This document shows positions 43,165 to 54,079 of a stretch of 64,000 nt of DNA, in pieces. A program made the translations under genes and the position numbers. Origin of the DNA: Annona cherimola. Lineage: Eukaryota; Streptophyta; Magnoliopsida; Magnoliales; Annonaceae. Positions within the stretch are counted from its first letter, which is position 1, and each line of letters opens with the position of its first letter. Location of the stretch: contig CM059977.1 of assembly GCA_030490835.1 (NCBI GenBank), positions 25,339,335 through 25,403,334 on the forward strand. Direction: 5' to 3'. The notes below the pieces were generated by a model. That model saw only the letters and a list, made by a program, of their open reading frames with translations, was not told the DNA's origin and did not search any database.

Positions 43165-44553
43165 ATGCACGTGGTAATGCTTCCATGGCTGGCCTTTGGT
43201 CACTTGATCCCGTTCCTTCATCTCTCAACTGCATTAGCCAAAGCTGGCATTAGAGTCTCCTTCGTAACCACCCCAAAAAACATCCAAAGGCTCCCCCAAA
43301 TCCCACACCACCAATCACATCTCATTACCTTTGTGGAGCTTCCCTTGGCGCCGGTGGACGACCTCCTTGATGGTGCTGAGGCCACCGTCGACATCTTGGA
43401 GGGCTCCGATCAGTACTTGAAGAAGGCCTTCAACCTCTCCTTTCGTGCTTTCGAGCAGCTCATTGCTAATAACCTTCCAGATTGGATCATCCATGACTTC
43501 TTCCCCTGTTGGGTATCGCGGGTTGCCAAGCAATTGGACATCCCACATGTATTCTTTTCCATCTTCTCTGGAGCAGCAATAGCATTCGTTGTGGGGCCAT
43601 TCAACGGCGAGATGGAGAGCCTATTGAAAGCACGACCATCAGCAGCGAGCCTATTGAAGCCTCCAGGGTGGATGGACTTCGAAACATCAGTGGCCATGGC
43701 GCCCCATGAGGCCAGTAGCTACTACGATGGCATATTCAAGCCCAATGCCACAGGTTTGTCAACCTTAGATCATTGTGCACTTGCAATGGAAGGGAGTGCG
43801 GCTATAGCGATCCGTAGCTGCACCGAGTTCGAAGGCCAGTTCTTGAACTGCCTGAAGAAGCTGCACAAGAGGCCCATAATCCCAATTGGACTACTCCCCC
43901 CAACACCGCTGCAGCCAGAGAAGAGCGAAAGAGATGATCCCAGGTGGGCTAACACCTTCAGATGGCTGGACGAACAGCCCCCCAAATCTGTAGTCTTCGT
44001 CGGCTTCGGAAGTGAATGCAAATTGAGCAAAGATCAAATGCAGGAGATAGCACTTGGTCTTGAGCTGTCTAGTTTGTCATTTCTCTGGGCACTTAGGAAG
44101 CCTGCATGGGCGCCCGATGACAGCGCTAGTAGCATTCTTCCATCAGAATTCGAGAAGCGTATAGGTGCTCGAGGGATGATCTACATGGGTTGGGCACCAC
44201 AACTGGTGATCTTGGCCCACCCAGCCATTGGTGGATCTCTATTTCATGCTGGGTGGAGCTCCATCATCGAAACTCTTCAGCATGGGCATGTAGCGGTGGT
44301 GCTTCCGCTAATAAACTGTCAAACGTTGGACGCAAGACATTTGGTGGATGAAGGTCTGGCAATACAAGTGGAAGTGAATAGAGATGGGTCGTTCCAGAGG
44401 GATGTGATTGCCGGGTCACTAAGAAGGGCAATGGTTGAAGAGGAAGGAGAGAGACTAAGGCACAGAGCCATGAAAATGAAGCATGTGTTTGGTGATCAGA
44501 AACTTCATCAGGGCTACATCAATAGATTCATTGAATTCCTCAAGTCAAAATAG
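43165..44553 (+). CDS. UDP-glycosyltransferase, UGT91-like
   Basis: Intronless, 462 residues, normal family length. Plant UGTs (GT1) transfer sugar from UDP-sugar to small acceptors in the cytosol; UGT91 and UGT79 members often add a second sugar to an existing glycoside. N-terminus HVVMLPWLAFGHLIPFLHLS with catalytic His13; activating Asp111 in PDWIIHD. The 44-residue PSPG box spans 343-386, from WAPQLVILAHPAIGG through HAGWSSIIE to CQ. HAGWSS in place of HCGWNS fits the UGT91 group. Position 43 of the box, normally Asp or Glu and a donor-sugar contact, is Cys385. The related pseudogene has an ATG five codons upstream (MADGIMHVV); here that codon is AAG, so translation must start at 43165. 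A SINE lies just upstream. Donor and acceptor unknown. Confidence 0.92.
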   Translation: MHVVMLPWLAFGHLIPFLHLSTALAKAGIRVSFVTTPKNIQRLPQIPHHQSHLITFVELPLAPVDDLLDGAEATVDILEGSDQYLKKAFNLSFRAFEQLIANNLPDWIIHDFFPCWVSRVAKQLDIPHVFFSIFSGAAIAFVVGPFNGEMESLLKARPSAASLLKPPGWMDFETSVAMAPHEASSYYDGIFKPNATGLSTLDHCALAMEGSAAIAIRSCTEFEGQFLNCLKKLHKRPIIPIGLLPPTPLQPEKSERDDPRWANTFRWLDEQPPKSVVFVGFGSECKLSKDQMQEIALGLELSSLSFLWALRKPAWAPDDSASSILPSEFEKRIGARGMIYMGWAPQLVILAHPAIGGSLFHAGWSSIIETLQHGHVAVVLPLINCQTLDARHLVDEGLAIQVEVNRDGSFQRDVIAGSLRRAMVEEEGERLRHRAMKMKHVFGDQKLHQGYINRFIEFLKSK

Positions 44554-45372
44554 GCACCCAATTTTATTTTATTTTTTTTAACAGAAAACTGTTGGGTTTT
44601 AATAGTTTTGTTGTTGCTATGCTGTGGTTTGGTTGTTATTTCTACTACTGTCTATGGAAGTGCATTTCAATGGGCAGCAGAGTCGTTTAGTTCTTGTCCC
44701 TTTAATTGGGGATGCTAATTTTAACTATTAGAAAGTTTGAATCTATCCATCCCACAATGTCCGATAATGCCCAAGAAGATATCAAAGTGATTAACAATGC
44801 GGGCCTTTCGTGTCTATACCAAAGTGTTTGAATTGTCGACTCCCAAATCAGGTGTAGAAATTGAAATGAGAACGGGTGTCGTAGCGGACTAATTCATCAT
44901 ATATAGCATTAGTATGACCTTGTGGAGCATAGCATATTAGCAAGGTAATTATCTTTGATATTTAGTGACTTATGGGGGAAATTTGGATTTGGAGAAGCTT
45001 TTGAGTTTTGGAAAAAAATTGGATCGCTATGGTGGATATATATTTTGAAAGATGAGAAATATATATGTAGTGATTAAAAAAAATGTGACTGTTGTGTATC
45101 GAGAGATTGAAAAGGAAAGTTGTTATGCATAATGCTTGTTTGAATTGGGCGACAGTAGCGACTGAGAGATTTCGTACATCTTTGTCAATTCTTTCGGTTT
45201 TTAATTTTCAGTGCATCTTTATCTATGCTTTCAAATTAATATAAGACTCTAGAGTATATATATTAGGGGCTTTGTAAGTTATTGAAGTGGATGCTGTAGA
45301 AAATCATACAACACAATAAGAATCAATTGGGAAACCTTTTCAAAAAAATAGATGAATTAAAAATAATTAAGA
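44554..45372 (+). other. UGT 3' region, non-coding, shared with unit 2
   Basis: It aligns with about 58062-58690 (GGTTTGGTTGTTATTTCTA, TGGAGCATAGCATATTAGCA, TTGGATTTGGAGAAG). No clear AATAAA signal follows the stop in this copy; the pseudogene copy has AAATAAAAG 20 bp after its stop. Confidence 0.5.
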
Positions 45373-45873
45373 AGCCACCCGGAGTTGCTCGGGTGGTCTC
45401 ATTTCGACCACTACTGAGAGCAATGGTCTCTCAATTGTTAATAGGGAGCTGTTGTCTCCTCCTTTGGTTGATGGTAAGATCCTTTGGTTGATGGTAAGGG
45501 AAAATGTAAGGGGACGTTTGGTAACATATGAGTATGGGAACTATGGTTTTCTTATGGTATTTGATTTCCCAAGACTAATCATTACTCCATCAATCACACT
45601 ATTTTTTCCACTTTTACCCTTACTTTCCGATCATTTTCTCTACCAACTATATACAACAAATTTATTTATTCTTACTATATATCTATCATTTCCTATCAAT
45701 CACACATTTCTTAAAATATTTTCTTTTTCATTTCCCATAATTTTCCACAATCCCATAATTTTACATATTACCAAATATCCCCTCAGAATTTATAGTAAGA
45801 AAATATGATGATGGTTGGGCTTCCATTGTAAATGAATTGAGATGTGTGATGTAAAAATACACCGTTCAAAAAA
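45373..45873 (+). mobile_element. SINE interrupted by a small MITE
   Basis: The 5' part has GCCACCCGGAGTTGCTCGGGTGG and CAATGGTCTCTCAATTG...GGAGCTGTTGTCTCC; the 3' part TTGTAAATGAATTGAGATGTGTGATGTAAAAATA ends in a poly(A). An A-rich direct repeat (AAAAATAATTAA) flanks it at about 45360-45371 and 45874-45887. Its middle is interrupted by the MITE at 45510-45782. A short internal duplication, CCTTTGGTTGATGGTAAG, occurs just before the MITE. Absent from the matching place in unit 2. Confidence 0.72.
45510..45782 (+). mobile_element. Small MITE nested in the SINE
   Basis: Inverted ends GGGGACGTTTGGTAAC and ATTACCAAATATCCCC. The flanks are TAA on the left and TCA on the right, so the trinucleotide duplication is imperfect. 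The ORF at 45452-45808 merely crosses it. Confidence 0.72.
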
Positions 45874-46129
45874 AAAATAATTAAAAAGAAAAATAACGCT
45901 TTTTTGGGCACGTACGTTTCTGATCATCCAAACTTTCATTTTCAATGCAAAACAATGAAATAAATAAATAAAAATGTCAAGTCCAGTGACTCCAGTCTGC
46001 CAATTAAAGCTTTTTAATAGTGAGCTGTCTTGTCATTTTCATGCTATCTAGGTAGCGTGTTTTTGGGGGTTTTACCATCATGCCCTTCAAGCAAACAACC
46101 AATTCAAAGTGTGGAAACGGCATTTCACA

Positions 46130-46859
46130 TAGGGTTGGGAATCGGGGCGGGTCGGGACGGGTCAGGCTTTGCTCAACCTTGACCCTATTTTTCAAAAATC
46201 TTGTTTGACTCTTATTTTATACCGGGTCGGAACAAGGTCGGTTTGACCCTTACTTTTTTCTACCAGGTCTAGGGACAAAATTCGGGTCGGTATCGGACCG
46301 GTTTCGGGATAGCTGGTCAGGTCAAAAATACGGATCAAATAAGATAATTTTCAAAATTTATATATCTATCAAACATAAGTATACATCTATACTAAATTTA
46401 AATATTATATGTTTCAATATTTCACTAATTATTAAAAAACACATAATTAAGAAAATAAAACATTTGAAAATATAGTATACATTTATTAAAATAAGTTAAT
46501 ATACAATTACACATGAGGGTTATATCGTACAAATTTTTTATTGATTCTTATATTGCATTTTGAATAAATTGATTCTTCTATTGTTGATAGAGTTGATTAT
46601 AAAAAAGTGAGAAATTTGAAAGAAAATAATAATAATATTTCAATATAGTCTTATAATTTTTAATAAATTTATATATGCGGGGCGGGTCGGACTCTTCGGG
46701 TTGGGACATGGTTGACCCACCCCAACCCTATTTTTGAACTCGGGTCAAAATTTCTGACACATCCCTATACCGGGTCAAAAATATATTTGTTTTACCCGGC
46801 CAAAAACCGGTCGGGTCAATACCGGGTCACGGGTCGACCCGCCCCAATTCCCACCCCTA
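46130..46859 (+). mobile_element. Non-autonomous hAT-type element, 730 bp
   Basis: A perfect 8-bp direct repeat, ATTTCACA, lies at 46122-46129 and 46860-46867. Inverted ends TAGGGTTGGGAATCGGGG and CCCCAATTCCCACCCCTA. Subterminal GGGTCGGG/CCCGACCC repeats and an AT-rich non-coding centre match the sister elements. Target flanks continue as CATCCGGCGACGCCG. Confidence 0.9.
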
Positions 46860-46867
46860 ATTTCACA

Positions 46868-47443
46868 CATCCGGCGACGCCGTTTCGACTTTCTCAGCAG
46901 CAAAAATTCAAATGTTCAGTACTCCCGTATTTCTCTCCTAATTTTTTTAGGAGCGTCCACTAGTTTCCAGATTAAAAAACATTGCAAGGAAAATTTAGAA
47001 TATCGGTAAAATATATGTAGAATGGTGCTTCAATATTGTGAAAAAGTTTCAGGGCCTTATTGTATTTTTAGTTGAGATGATGAAATATGTGAATACTTAT
47101 CAAAAAAATTCACATACGAGTGGACATACATCAGACACCAAAAAAGAGCCTAAAAAGGGAAAGAAGAAATGGTGAGAAAAAGGCGTAAAAAAATTGTAAC
47201 AAGAAATATAACTTTTGATAAATACTATAAAATAAAAATGACTATAAACATTTAAAATAAATAGTTATGAAGATTAATACCAAATGTGACCACCAATTGA
47301 ACCCATATTTAAGAATGACGATATAGAGTTATAAAAGTTAAGAAATATAATCTAATATTTTTAGCGATTTTTAAACGTGATAATGTTGTCCGTTTAACTT
47401 ATATATTTTTAGTACATATTAGGACAGTGTTGTGCTCTCAATG
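46868..47443 (+). other. Duplicated non-coding sequence, nothing recognised
   Basis: The right part (47190-47440) matches 61050-61290. No gene is supported. Confidence 0.5.
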
Positions 47444-47459
47444 ATTATACTATGAGAAG

Positions 47460-47898
47460 CCACCGCGCCTTTGGCGCAGTGGTATTGGTCCTGCCCCACA
47501 AGCTGGGCGACTGAGCTTCAAAGCTCGGCAACAGCAAAAAACGAGGAGACAGCAGCAGAAAAATAATGGTGGCAACAATCTCGTACAGTTTACTCTGTTA
47601 TAAATAATAAAAGATGAAATAAAATAGAAAGAAAATGAAATTAAGTTCTCCAAATTTAAAGCTTATGTGCAATTAGGGCATTAGTGGATTATAACATTTA
47701 AAATTTTAATTATGTTTAAAATTTGATGAGCATATTAGTAATTTCATATATTAACTAATAATATTGACTTATAGATTAGGTATTTTTGGAGATTAATTAT
47801 CAACACAGTGGGTATATCTTAAGATTTTAAATACATAGTAAGTATATTTGAAATTAAAATCAAAATCAAACGCAGTGTGTATATTTAGAAAACCCAAA
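47460..47898 (+). mobile_element. Retroposed insertion with tRNA-like head and 16-bp target duplication
   Basis: A perfect 16-bp direct repeat, ATTATACTATGAGAAG, lies at 47444-47459 and 47899-47914. The insert begins CCACCGCGCCTTTGGCGCAGTGGTA (A-box-like TTGGCGCAGTGG) followed by GCTTCAAAGCTCGGC (B-box-like). The remaining 350 bp are AT-rich and unlike the main SINE family, and the insert ends with a short A-run. Unit 2 has the uninterrupted target near 61335-61353. It is a second, distinct SINE family or a composite retroposon. Confidence 0.82.
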
Positions 47899-47914
47899 AT
47901 TATACTATGAGAAG

Positions 47915-48900
47915 GAATGACCTACTTTTGTAGTGTTAGTTTGGGAGTCCGCAAAAAAAGTAAAATAAATTCCATTTTCTTGTAATTTAAGGGCCTAAAA
48001 GGGTCAAAAGCTTAAATGGGATCAAGAAATGTGATGAAAATATAACAATGTGTATTAAAAATATTAAAAATATATTAAAAATGAAAATTTGTAATAAAAA
48101 TTGAAAAAAATATCTTTAAAATGAGAAATTCCATCCTATAAAAATCACACTCAAGTATATTGGATATTTTGAAATACTACTTAATTATCTTACTTTTTCA
48201 ATTATTATCTATACATTGTAACTATCGTAATAGTTTTGAATCGAATCCCATATCCAAAAGAGGAGAGAGTCCCTGAGGGATTATAAGTAAGTTTCGGGTT
48301 AAATATAGTACGATATATTTTAAAATCATGCAACTGAGCTGCTAAGTCAGAATAAACAAATTTCACAATGAAGCCCATAACCGATGAGCTCGAAGGTCAC
48401 TTTTTTAAGTATGTGTGTTATAATTATTTTCACATCTTTTATACAACTATTATATTCATTTTATTTATACATTTTTTTTTACTCTTAATCATTATCCCTG
48501 TTATGTTATATATCACATTTTCACTTTTTTTATATCTTACCAAACGCAATTTAGATTTTAGAAGAGGGATGCAATCTTATATCCAAACTAGTAACTTGTT
48601 TAGGAAAAAAATTAAAAAAGTGGGAAGTGAAAATAGAACTAAGTTTCACTTCGGACACGTTACGATGTCACTTTACTTAAGACAATTTTACTACTCTATT
48701 TGCTGCTTAGTGTAATTTTACAGTTGTTCCAAAGATACAAAAAGTGAAACTTGAACTAGAACAGTAAGCAACACCTTTTTAGGCATACGAACACTTGAAA
48801 AATAAATTCTTGGTTGAATGGAGAGAGTTTCAAAAATATATGTCAATTTTGCAAACCAGTAACTTAGACACACTATGTCTAAATTAAGACAAGAGCAAAT
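47915..48900 (+). other. AT-rich sequence with a degenerate MITE, no gene
   Basis: A worn Tourist-like copy at about 48400-48560 (TACCAAACGCAATTTAGATTTTAG at its end) matches 61365-61510 in unit 2. The ORF 48368-48715 is Phe/Tyr/Leu-rich low complexity and is not considered a gene. Confidence 0.45.
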
Positions 48901-49357
48901 GATGTCTTAAATAAGACACTAACAAGATGTCTTAATGAAGAGGGAAAAGAGAATTGTGTTTTCAATCACCCGATTCTAATCTATTTATAGAGTTTGAAAC
49001 AACCATTTTCATTTATGCATTGCATGTCTTGAAGCCAAGCAAAGCATTAATTGATCGCATCTAATGAATCTGGTTGTTTGAATTTCAAATATGAAAATCA
49101 TTGTGTCCATTCATGAACAGTTGTTTTGCATAGAAAATTGCCAAAAAATACATGATAGAAAAAATAGCAAAGGATGTCTTAAATAAGACACTAACAAGAT
49201 GTCTTGATGAAGAGGAAAGAGAGAGTTGTGTTTTCAATCACTTAATTGATCACATCTAATGAATCTGGTTGTTTGAATTTCAAATATGGAGATCATTGTG
49301 TCCATTCATGAACAGTTGCTTTGCATAGAAAATTGCCAACAAATACACGATAGAAAA
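48901..49357 (+). repeat. Two-unit tandem repeat
   Basis: Unit one, 48901-49172, and unit two, 49173-49357, both begin GATGTCTTAAATAAGACACTAACAAGATGTCTT and end GAACAGTTG(T/C)TTTGCATAGAAAATTGCC. Unit two lacks about 76 bp (CCGATTCTAATCTATTTATAG through GCAAAGC). The nature is unknown; the internal palindromic GTCTTAAATAAGAC and TCTATTTATAGAG suggest an LTR-like or other transposon origin. Confidence 0.75.
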
Positions 49358-49828
49358 CATCAATCCCATGACCTGCTGTGAAATGACCAAAGCCTTTACC
49401 ACTTCAGCTACTTCATTTTGTTATATATCTATGACACAATATAATAATATTATAGTTTTGAAAATTCTAATATTCCCCTGCCATTTTCAAATTTTAAATC
49501 AGCTCCATTTAACCAAGGAAAGCTTATATATAAATAAAAGTGTCGAGTAGACTTGAACCTTTATTTAGCGAAAATACATCAAAATTTACCAATGTGTACA
49601 GTAATCAAAGCTTTGAATTGTCGACTCATGTGATAAATCGAACATATCTCACATATAAGATCTCAAAATACATCAAGTATTCTAAAATGTGACATGTTAT
49701 GGTCATGTGTCTGTATTCCAATTTCATGAGTGCCTCAGAATGAATCCACACACTCTGCAAATAGAAATGACCTCACTTTCAACACTCATATAGTTGGATC
49801 TATTTAGAGTACTCTATAACTAAATAAT
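49358..49828. other. Intergenic, nothing recognised
   Basis: No coding or element boundary could be supported. Confidence 0.45.
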
Positions 49829-49836
49829 CTAATACC

Positions 49837-50482
49837 TAGGGGTGCAACTTGGGCCGGGTTGAGCCCGAACCCGACCCATTGAATTCGATTTTTCACAGTG
49901 TTGAAACTTAATTTTTCATAGCCCGAGCCCGAAAAACCCGAACCCGAAGAACCCGAGCACGATTTTCCATTTTATATTTATTATAAAATATATTATATAC
50001 ATACTATTTAAACAATATTTCTTTATATTCTTCATATTTTATGTTATTATATCTATATTTGAATACGTATTTGGCATATTGTAATTTTATTGTAAATAAA
50101 GTATATTATTTCTTTTATATATACACTTTTAATTTTTTTCTTTATCTTAGTTTTGATGTTAAATTTTTTCTAAAAATATTCTTTATATTACTATTTTTTA
50201 AAAAATATGTAGTTTGATTATATATTATTATGTTTACGTACATGATTTGCTATTATTATTTATTCATATGAAATTCTAAACTTATCACTTTTAAATAAAA
50301 TGTAAATTCATTAACATAAGTTCCAATCCGAAACTCGACCCGAACCCGATTTTTAAAAATAGGGTTAAGGTTCAGGTTTTATAAATAGGGTTAGGGTTAG
50401 GGTTAGGATTGATGTTTTATAAATAGGATTAGTGTTAGGGTCGAGATGAACCCGAGTTTTATGAGCCCAAGTTGCACCCCTA
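49837..50482 (+). mobile_element. Non-autonomous hAT-type element, 646 bp
   Basis: A perfect 8-bp direct repeat, CTAATACC, lies at 49829-49836 and 50483-50490. Inverted ends TAGGGGTGCAACTTGGG and CCCAAGTTGCACCCCTA are perfect over 17 bp. The interior reads as the reverse of 38927-39978 over long stretches (for example TTATTATGTTTACGTACATGATTTG). It contains GGGTTAGGGTTAGGG runs that are not telomere. Confidence 0.93.
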
Positions 50483-50785
50483 CTAATACCAAGGTTTTAG
50501 ATCTGTTAAGAGTATAAAACACTCAACTTTATAAATACTTTATAGAATCTAAGTACTGCTTGAAGGATGCAAAAAAATATAGATATAACTAGTGTTTACA
50601 AGTTGCAAAAATAATTACTTTGCTCATTGAACTCTTCGACTTGGGCTGCAAGAATAGAGTTAAGTTTCAGTTATTACAACTCCTAGATGTGGATTTCAGT
50701 CTCATCCCTCTCGATGTACCTTTATATCATAAATATGAATATAATTTGAGGTTATATTTAAAATTAAAAGTAATTATTATATTAA

Positions 50786-51037
50786 GGGTATGTTTGGGGT
50801 AAACATAAAAATTCTTCAAACTATAATTTTTCATTATTTACAATGACCATATTTTTAATTATTTCTTCATATGTTTTTATACAACTACCATATTTTTTAA
50901 TTATTTCTATGCAACTACACGTATATTTAACCAATCTATTTTAACTTTATACTCGGTATTTATCATCAACATTTTTATTATATCACATTATTTTATATTA
51001 TTTTAAAAACTTTTCGTTCAAAAGTTTTATAATACCC
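50786..51037 (-). mobile_element. Tourist-like MITE, first of an abutting inverted pair
   Basis: Ends GGGTATGTTTGGGG and TATAATACCC, TAA at 50783-50785 and 51038-51040. The body is the reverse orientation of the family. Confidence 0.78.
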
Positions 51038-51040
51038 TAA

Positions 51041-51331
51041 GGGTGTGTTTGGTTGGAGGTAAAATTTTTGATGAAAAGTTTCTGAAGTAGAAGTTGTCAA
51101 ATCAATAGAAAGTGATGTGATATAATAAAAGTAATGATGAGGAGTAAAAAGAATAAAGTTAAAATAAATAGGTTAGTTGTATGGGTAGTTGTGTAGAAAT
51201 GATTGAAAAGTAGGGTAGTTTGTATAGAAAAATGTGAAAAAATAATTAAAAAATAAAGTAATTATGGAGAGTGAAAAATTTTAAATTGAAAAATTTTAAT
51301 TAACACTTTTTTGCCCTAAACAGACACACCC
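51041..51331 (+). mobile_element. Tourist-like MITE, second of an abutting inverted pair
   Basis: Ends GGGTGTGTTTGGTTGG and CAGACACACCC. It shares the TAA at 51038-51040 with the previous element; the right flank is TCA. The opposite orientation makes a large head-to-head pair. Confidence 0.82.
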
Positions 51332-51345
51332 TCAGATTAAAAATA

Positions 51346-51550
51346 ACGCAGTTTCTACGGCACCCAATGAAGCAGAGCTATGTGAAAAGAAGCCCTCGCT
51401 TACGGTTGGAAAACGATGGCCCACAGCTTCTCAGCACCTTCGTGGTGGCTGAGCAGCCGCCTTGTTCCCAGCAGAGTGTAAAAACGATAGATAGGCAGGC
51501 GGAGCATGAAAAATTCATGGACACATGCACAATTAACATTCACATTACAT
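51346..51550 (+). repeat. Unit 1 copy of a 0.2-kb duplicated block
   Basis: It matches 63206-63405 (CGGCACCCAATGAAGCA, GGCCCACAGCTTCTCAGCACCTTCGT, GATAGGCAGGCGGAGC). It is GC-richer than its surroundings, but neither copy keeps a common open frame, so it is not treated as coding. Confidence 0.75.
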
Positions 51551-51689
51551 TCTAACATTTGCATGAGATTGGCAGACGTGCGTGTTCGTCATTTGAAAAT
51601 GAGTAAATTTTTTTAAAATGAGAGAAGGGATATGTTATGATAAAGGTTGCAAAATTAAAATAGATAAAATATATGTATGAGCAGTTATG

Positions 51690-52530
51690 AAAGAATAATT
51701 TACAAAAGCTCCGCTTTTCTACAATCAGGTTACATAGAAGCAGCCATGTAACTTCTTTAAAATTTAAGATTTTGATCTTTGATGGAAAATCTAATCTATT
51801 TATTATATTTAACATTATTTGTTTATCTAGAGAATCAAGTTTCATCCCAATCAAGTATATTTATAGGCTACATTTGTTAATATATATATTCATGTGTAAA
51901 TTATGAAAAATGCTAAAATATCGATTTTAAAGTAGTATTTGCAACATCTAAACCATACAAAATATCATTTTAATGTGAATAAATAGTTCTATAAAGTATT
52001 ATTACATTCTAATACATGTGTAAATAGATTTAAACGTTTTTTATAATTTACACACGAATATATATATATATATATATATATATTTGAACATATGTGGCCC
52101 ATAAACATACTTGAATTAAATGAAACTTAGTCTCCTAAATAAACAAATGATGTTAAATACAATAAGTAAATTGAATTTTTTATTAAGGGTGTGTTTGACA
52201 ATGGGTATAAAATGTCAAGTTAAAACTTTTCAATTTAAAATTTTTCACTCTCCACAACCACCATATTTTTTAATCATTTTTTCATATTTTCATATATAAT
52301 TACCATACTTTTCAATCATTTCTACATAATTACCTATACAACTAACCTATTTATTTTAACTTTATTCTATTTACTCCTCATAATTACTTCTATCATATCA
52401 CATCATTTGACAACTTTTATTTTCTGAAACTTTTCACACAGTTTTATTCATTCCAAAACACACCTTAAAAATAAAAGTATTAGATTTTAAAAAGTTACAT
52501 AGGTCCGCTTTCAGTTACATAGAGGCAGGA
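51690..52530. mobile_element. Foldback MITE with nested Tourist-like MITE
   Basis: Outer ends GGTTACATAGAAGCAGCCATGTAAC (51726) and GTTACATAGGTCCGCTTTCAGTTACATAGAGGCAGG (52493) are inverted. The inner Tourist-like copy is 52186-52464. A (TA)n run lies at about 52058-52083. Confidence 0.7.
52186..52464 (-). mobile_element. Tourist-like MITE nested in a foldback MITE
   Basis: TTA at 52183-52185 and 52465-52467. Ends AGGGTGTGTTTGACA and TTCCAAAACACACC. Reverse orientation. Confidence 0.83.
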
Positions 52531-52918
52531 ACAAATTTAAAATAGAATAGTTATATATAGAAAGATATAAAAATATAATTAAAATATAACTGTAGAAAAT
52601 GAACCATTTTAGTTTAATTTTTGTTTACCAAACAGAATGTGTCAAGTAAAACCAGTTGATTACAATGACGCCAGGCTGTTTAGAAAATGTCTTCCGGTGT
52701 AACGACTACGAAATGAGTCAAATGATGTAACTTTGTGAAAAGAGCAATCACATCAAACCTTTGGCATAAGGGCAATCACAGTCCAGCGGAGCATTTAACT
52801 AAGGAGCGTGATTCGCTGCGACTTCCCCCGTTCCAACTTGGCGCACTCCCGTGCGTCGGATCGAGCGGGTGGAAACGAAGCTGTTGGATGGATGTTTTAC
52901 TAGATACTCCCTATCTGC

Positions 52919-54048
52919 TAGGGGTGCAACTCGGGTCGGGTTATACTGGGTTGGAGTGAACTCAAACCCTAAGCCAACCGGGTTGGAGTAAACCCAAACC
53001 CAAACCCTAAGAATTTAATCCGGGTTCGGACCGGGTTAGGACCGGGTTCGCATTGGTTTTGGTTTAGTTTCGGGTTAAAATTCGGATTACCAATAAACTG
53101 TTTTTTTTTCCAAATTTAATTGTAATCTAAAAGAAAATTATTGGAATATATATACTTGTGTTTATGAAGTCAAGTTTCACGCTGAATTCCGCAACATCCT
53201 TTCAAAGAATTTTGCAATATCATGTTGAATTTTGCAATATTCTTTGAATGAACTCTGCGAGCAATTTTTCAGCACCCTATAGACACAAATAAATGATAAA
53301 TTAGTTAGTTTTATGACTAGTTGGTCATTTCTATTTAATAGCTAGTGGAAATGACTCAAATGTAGCAAATAAAAAATGAACATATCATAACCAACTATTG
53401 TAGTTGAAACTAAACACTATTATACAAATTACTGAAATTGAATTCAAACTGAATATTTATCATACAAATTGCTAAAATAAAAATTGACCACTTGTCATAC
53501 CAATAAACTTAAAATATAAATCAAATTTATACTATAATATGAAATTCAAACTAATAGATTTCTCATACTAACAGAAAATATAATATGAAATAAATTTATC
53601 ATGCCAACTCAAATTTAAACATAATCCACATAACAGTTATTCAAAACAACTAAATCTAAATACACTAAGAATAATGGTTCAACATTCCAATCTAATTTAA
53701 GTGCAATCCAAATTTAAAATGACAATATAAACAAATATCAAGTTTAAATAAGTTTCCATCTACTTTTAAATAAATTCAAAATTCAAACGAATTTATGTCT
53801 CCAAAGTTTCCAAAAAACTTTAAAACATGTATAATTTATGAAAAAAATTATATATAATTACATCGGGTTCGGACCGGGTCGGGTTTTGGTACCGGGTTGG
53901 TGTGAACCCAGGTTTGGTTTCGGGTTTCTACGGGTCGGGTTGAAACCGGGTCTATTTTTTGAAAAAATCTTAAAAATAAAACCCATTTTTTGTTTTGGTA
54001 CCGGGTCGGGTCGGGTTCGGACCGACCCGGTACCAAGTTGCACCCCTA
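52919..54048 (+). mobile_element. Non-autonomous hAT-type element nested in a MULE TIR
   Basis: A perfect 8-bp direct repeat, CTATCTGC, lies at 52911-52918 and 54049-54056. Inverted ends TAGGGGTGCAACTCGGG and CAAGTTGCACCCCTA. Subterminal ACCGGGTCGGG/GGACCGGGTT repeats, AT-rich centre. ORFs at 53838-54240 that cross its right end are not genes. Confidence 0.92.
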
Positions 54049-54079
54049 CTATCTGCACCAGCGACAAGACAAAAGAAGC

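Noticed and set aside
45374..45410. Short hairpin GCCACCCGGAGTTGCTCGGGTGG as a regulatory RNA
   Set aside because: It is the head of a SINE copy; its fold follows from the tRNA-like origin.
48901..49357. CRISPR-like direct repeat array
   Set aside because: Only two long units, no short repeat-spacer pattern, and a plant nuclear context.
50384..50412. GGGTTAGGGTTAGGGTTAGG, telomere-like repeat
   Set aside because: It lies inside the subterminal GGGTT-rich part of a hAT element with its own 8-bp duplication; similar AACCCTAACCC words occur in the sister element at 38990-39030. It is not an interstitial telomere.
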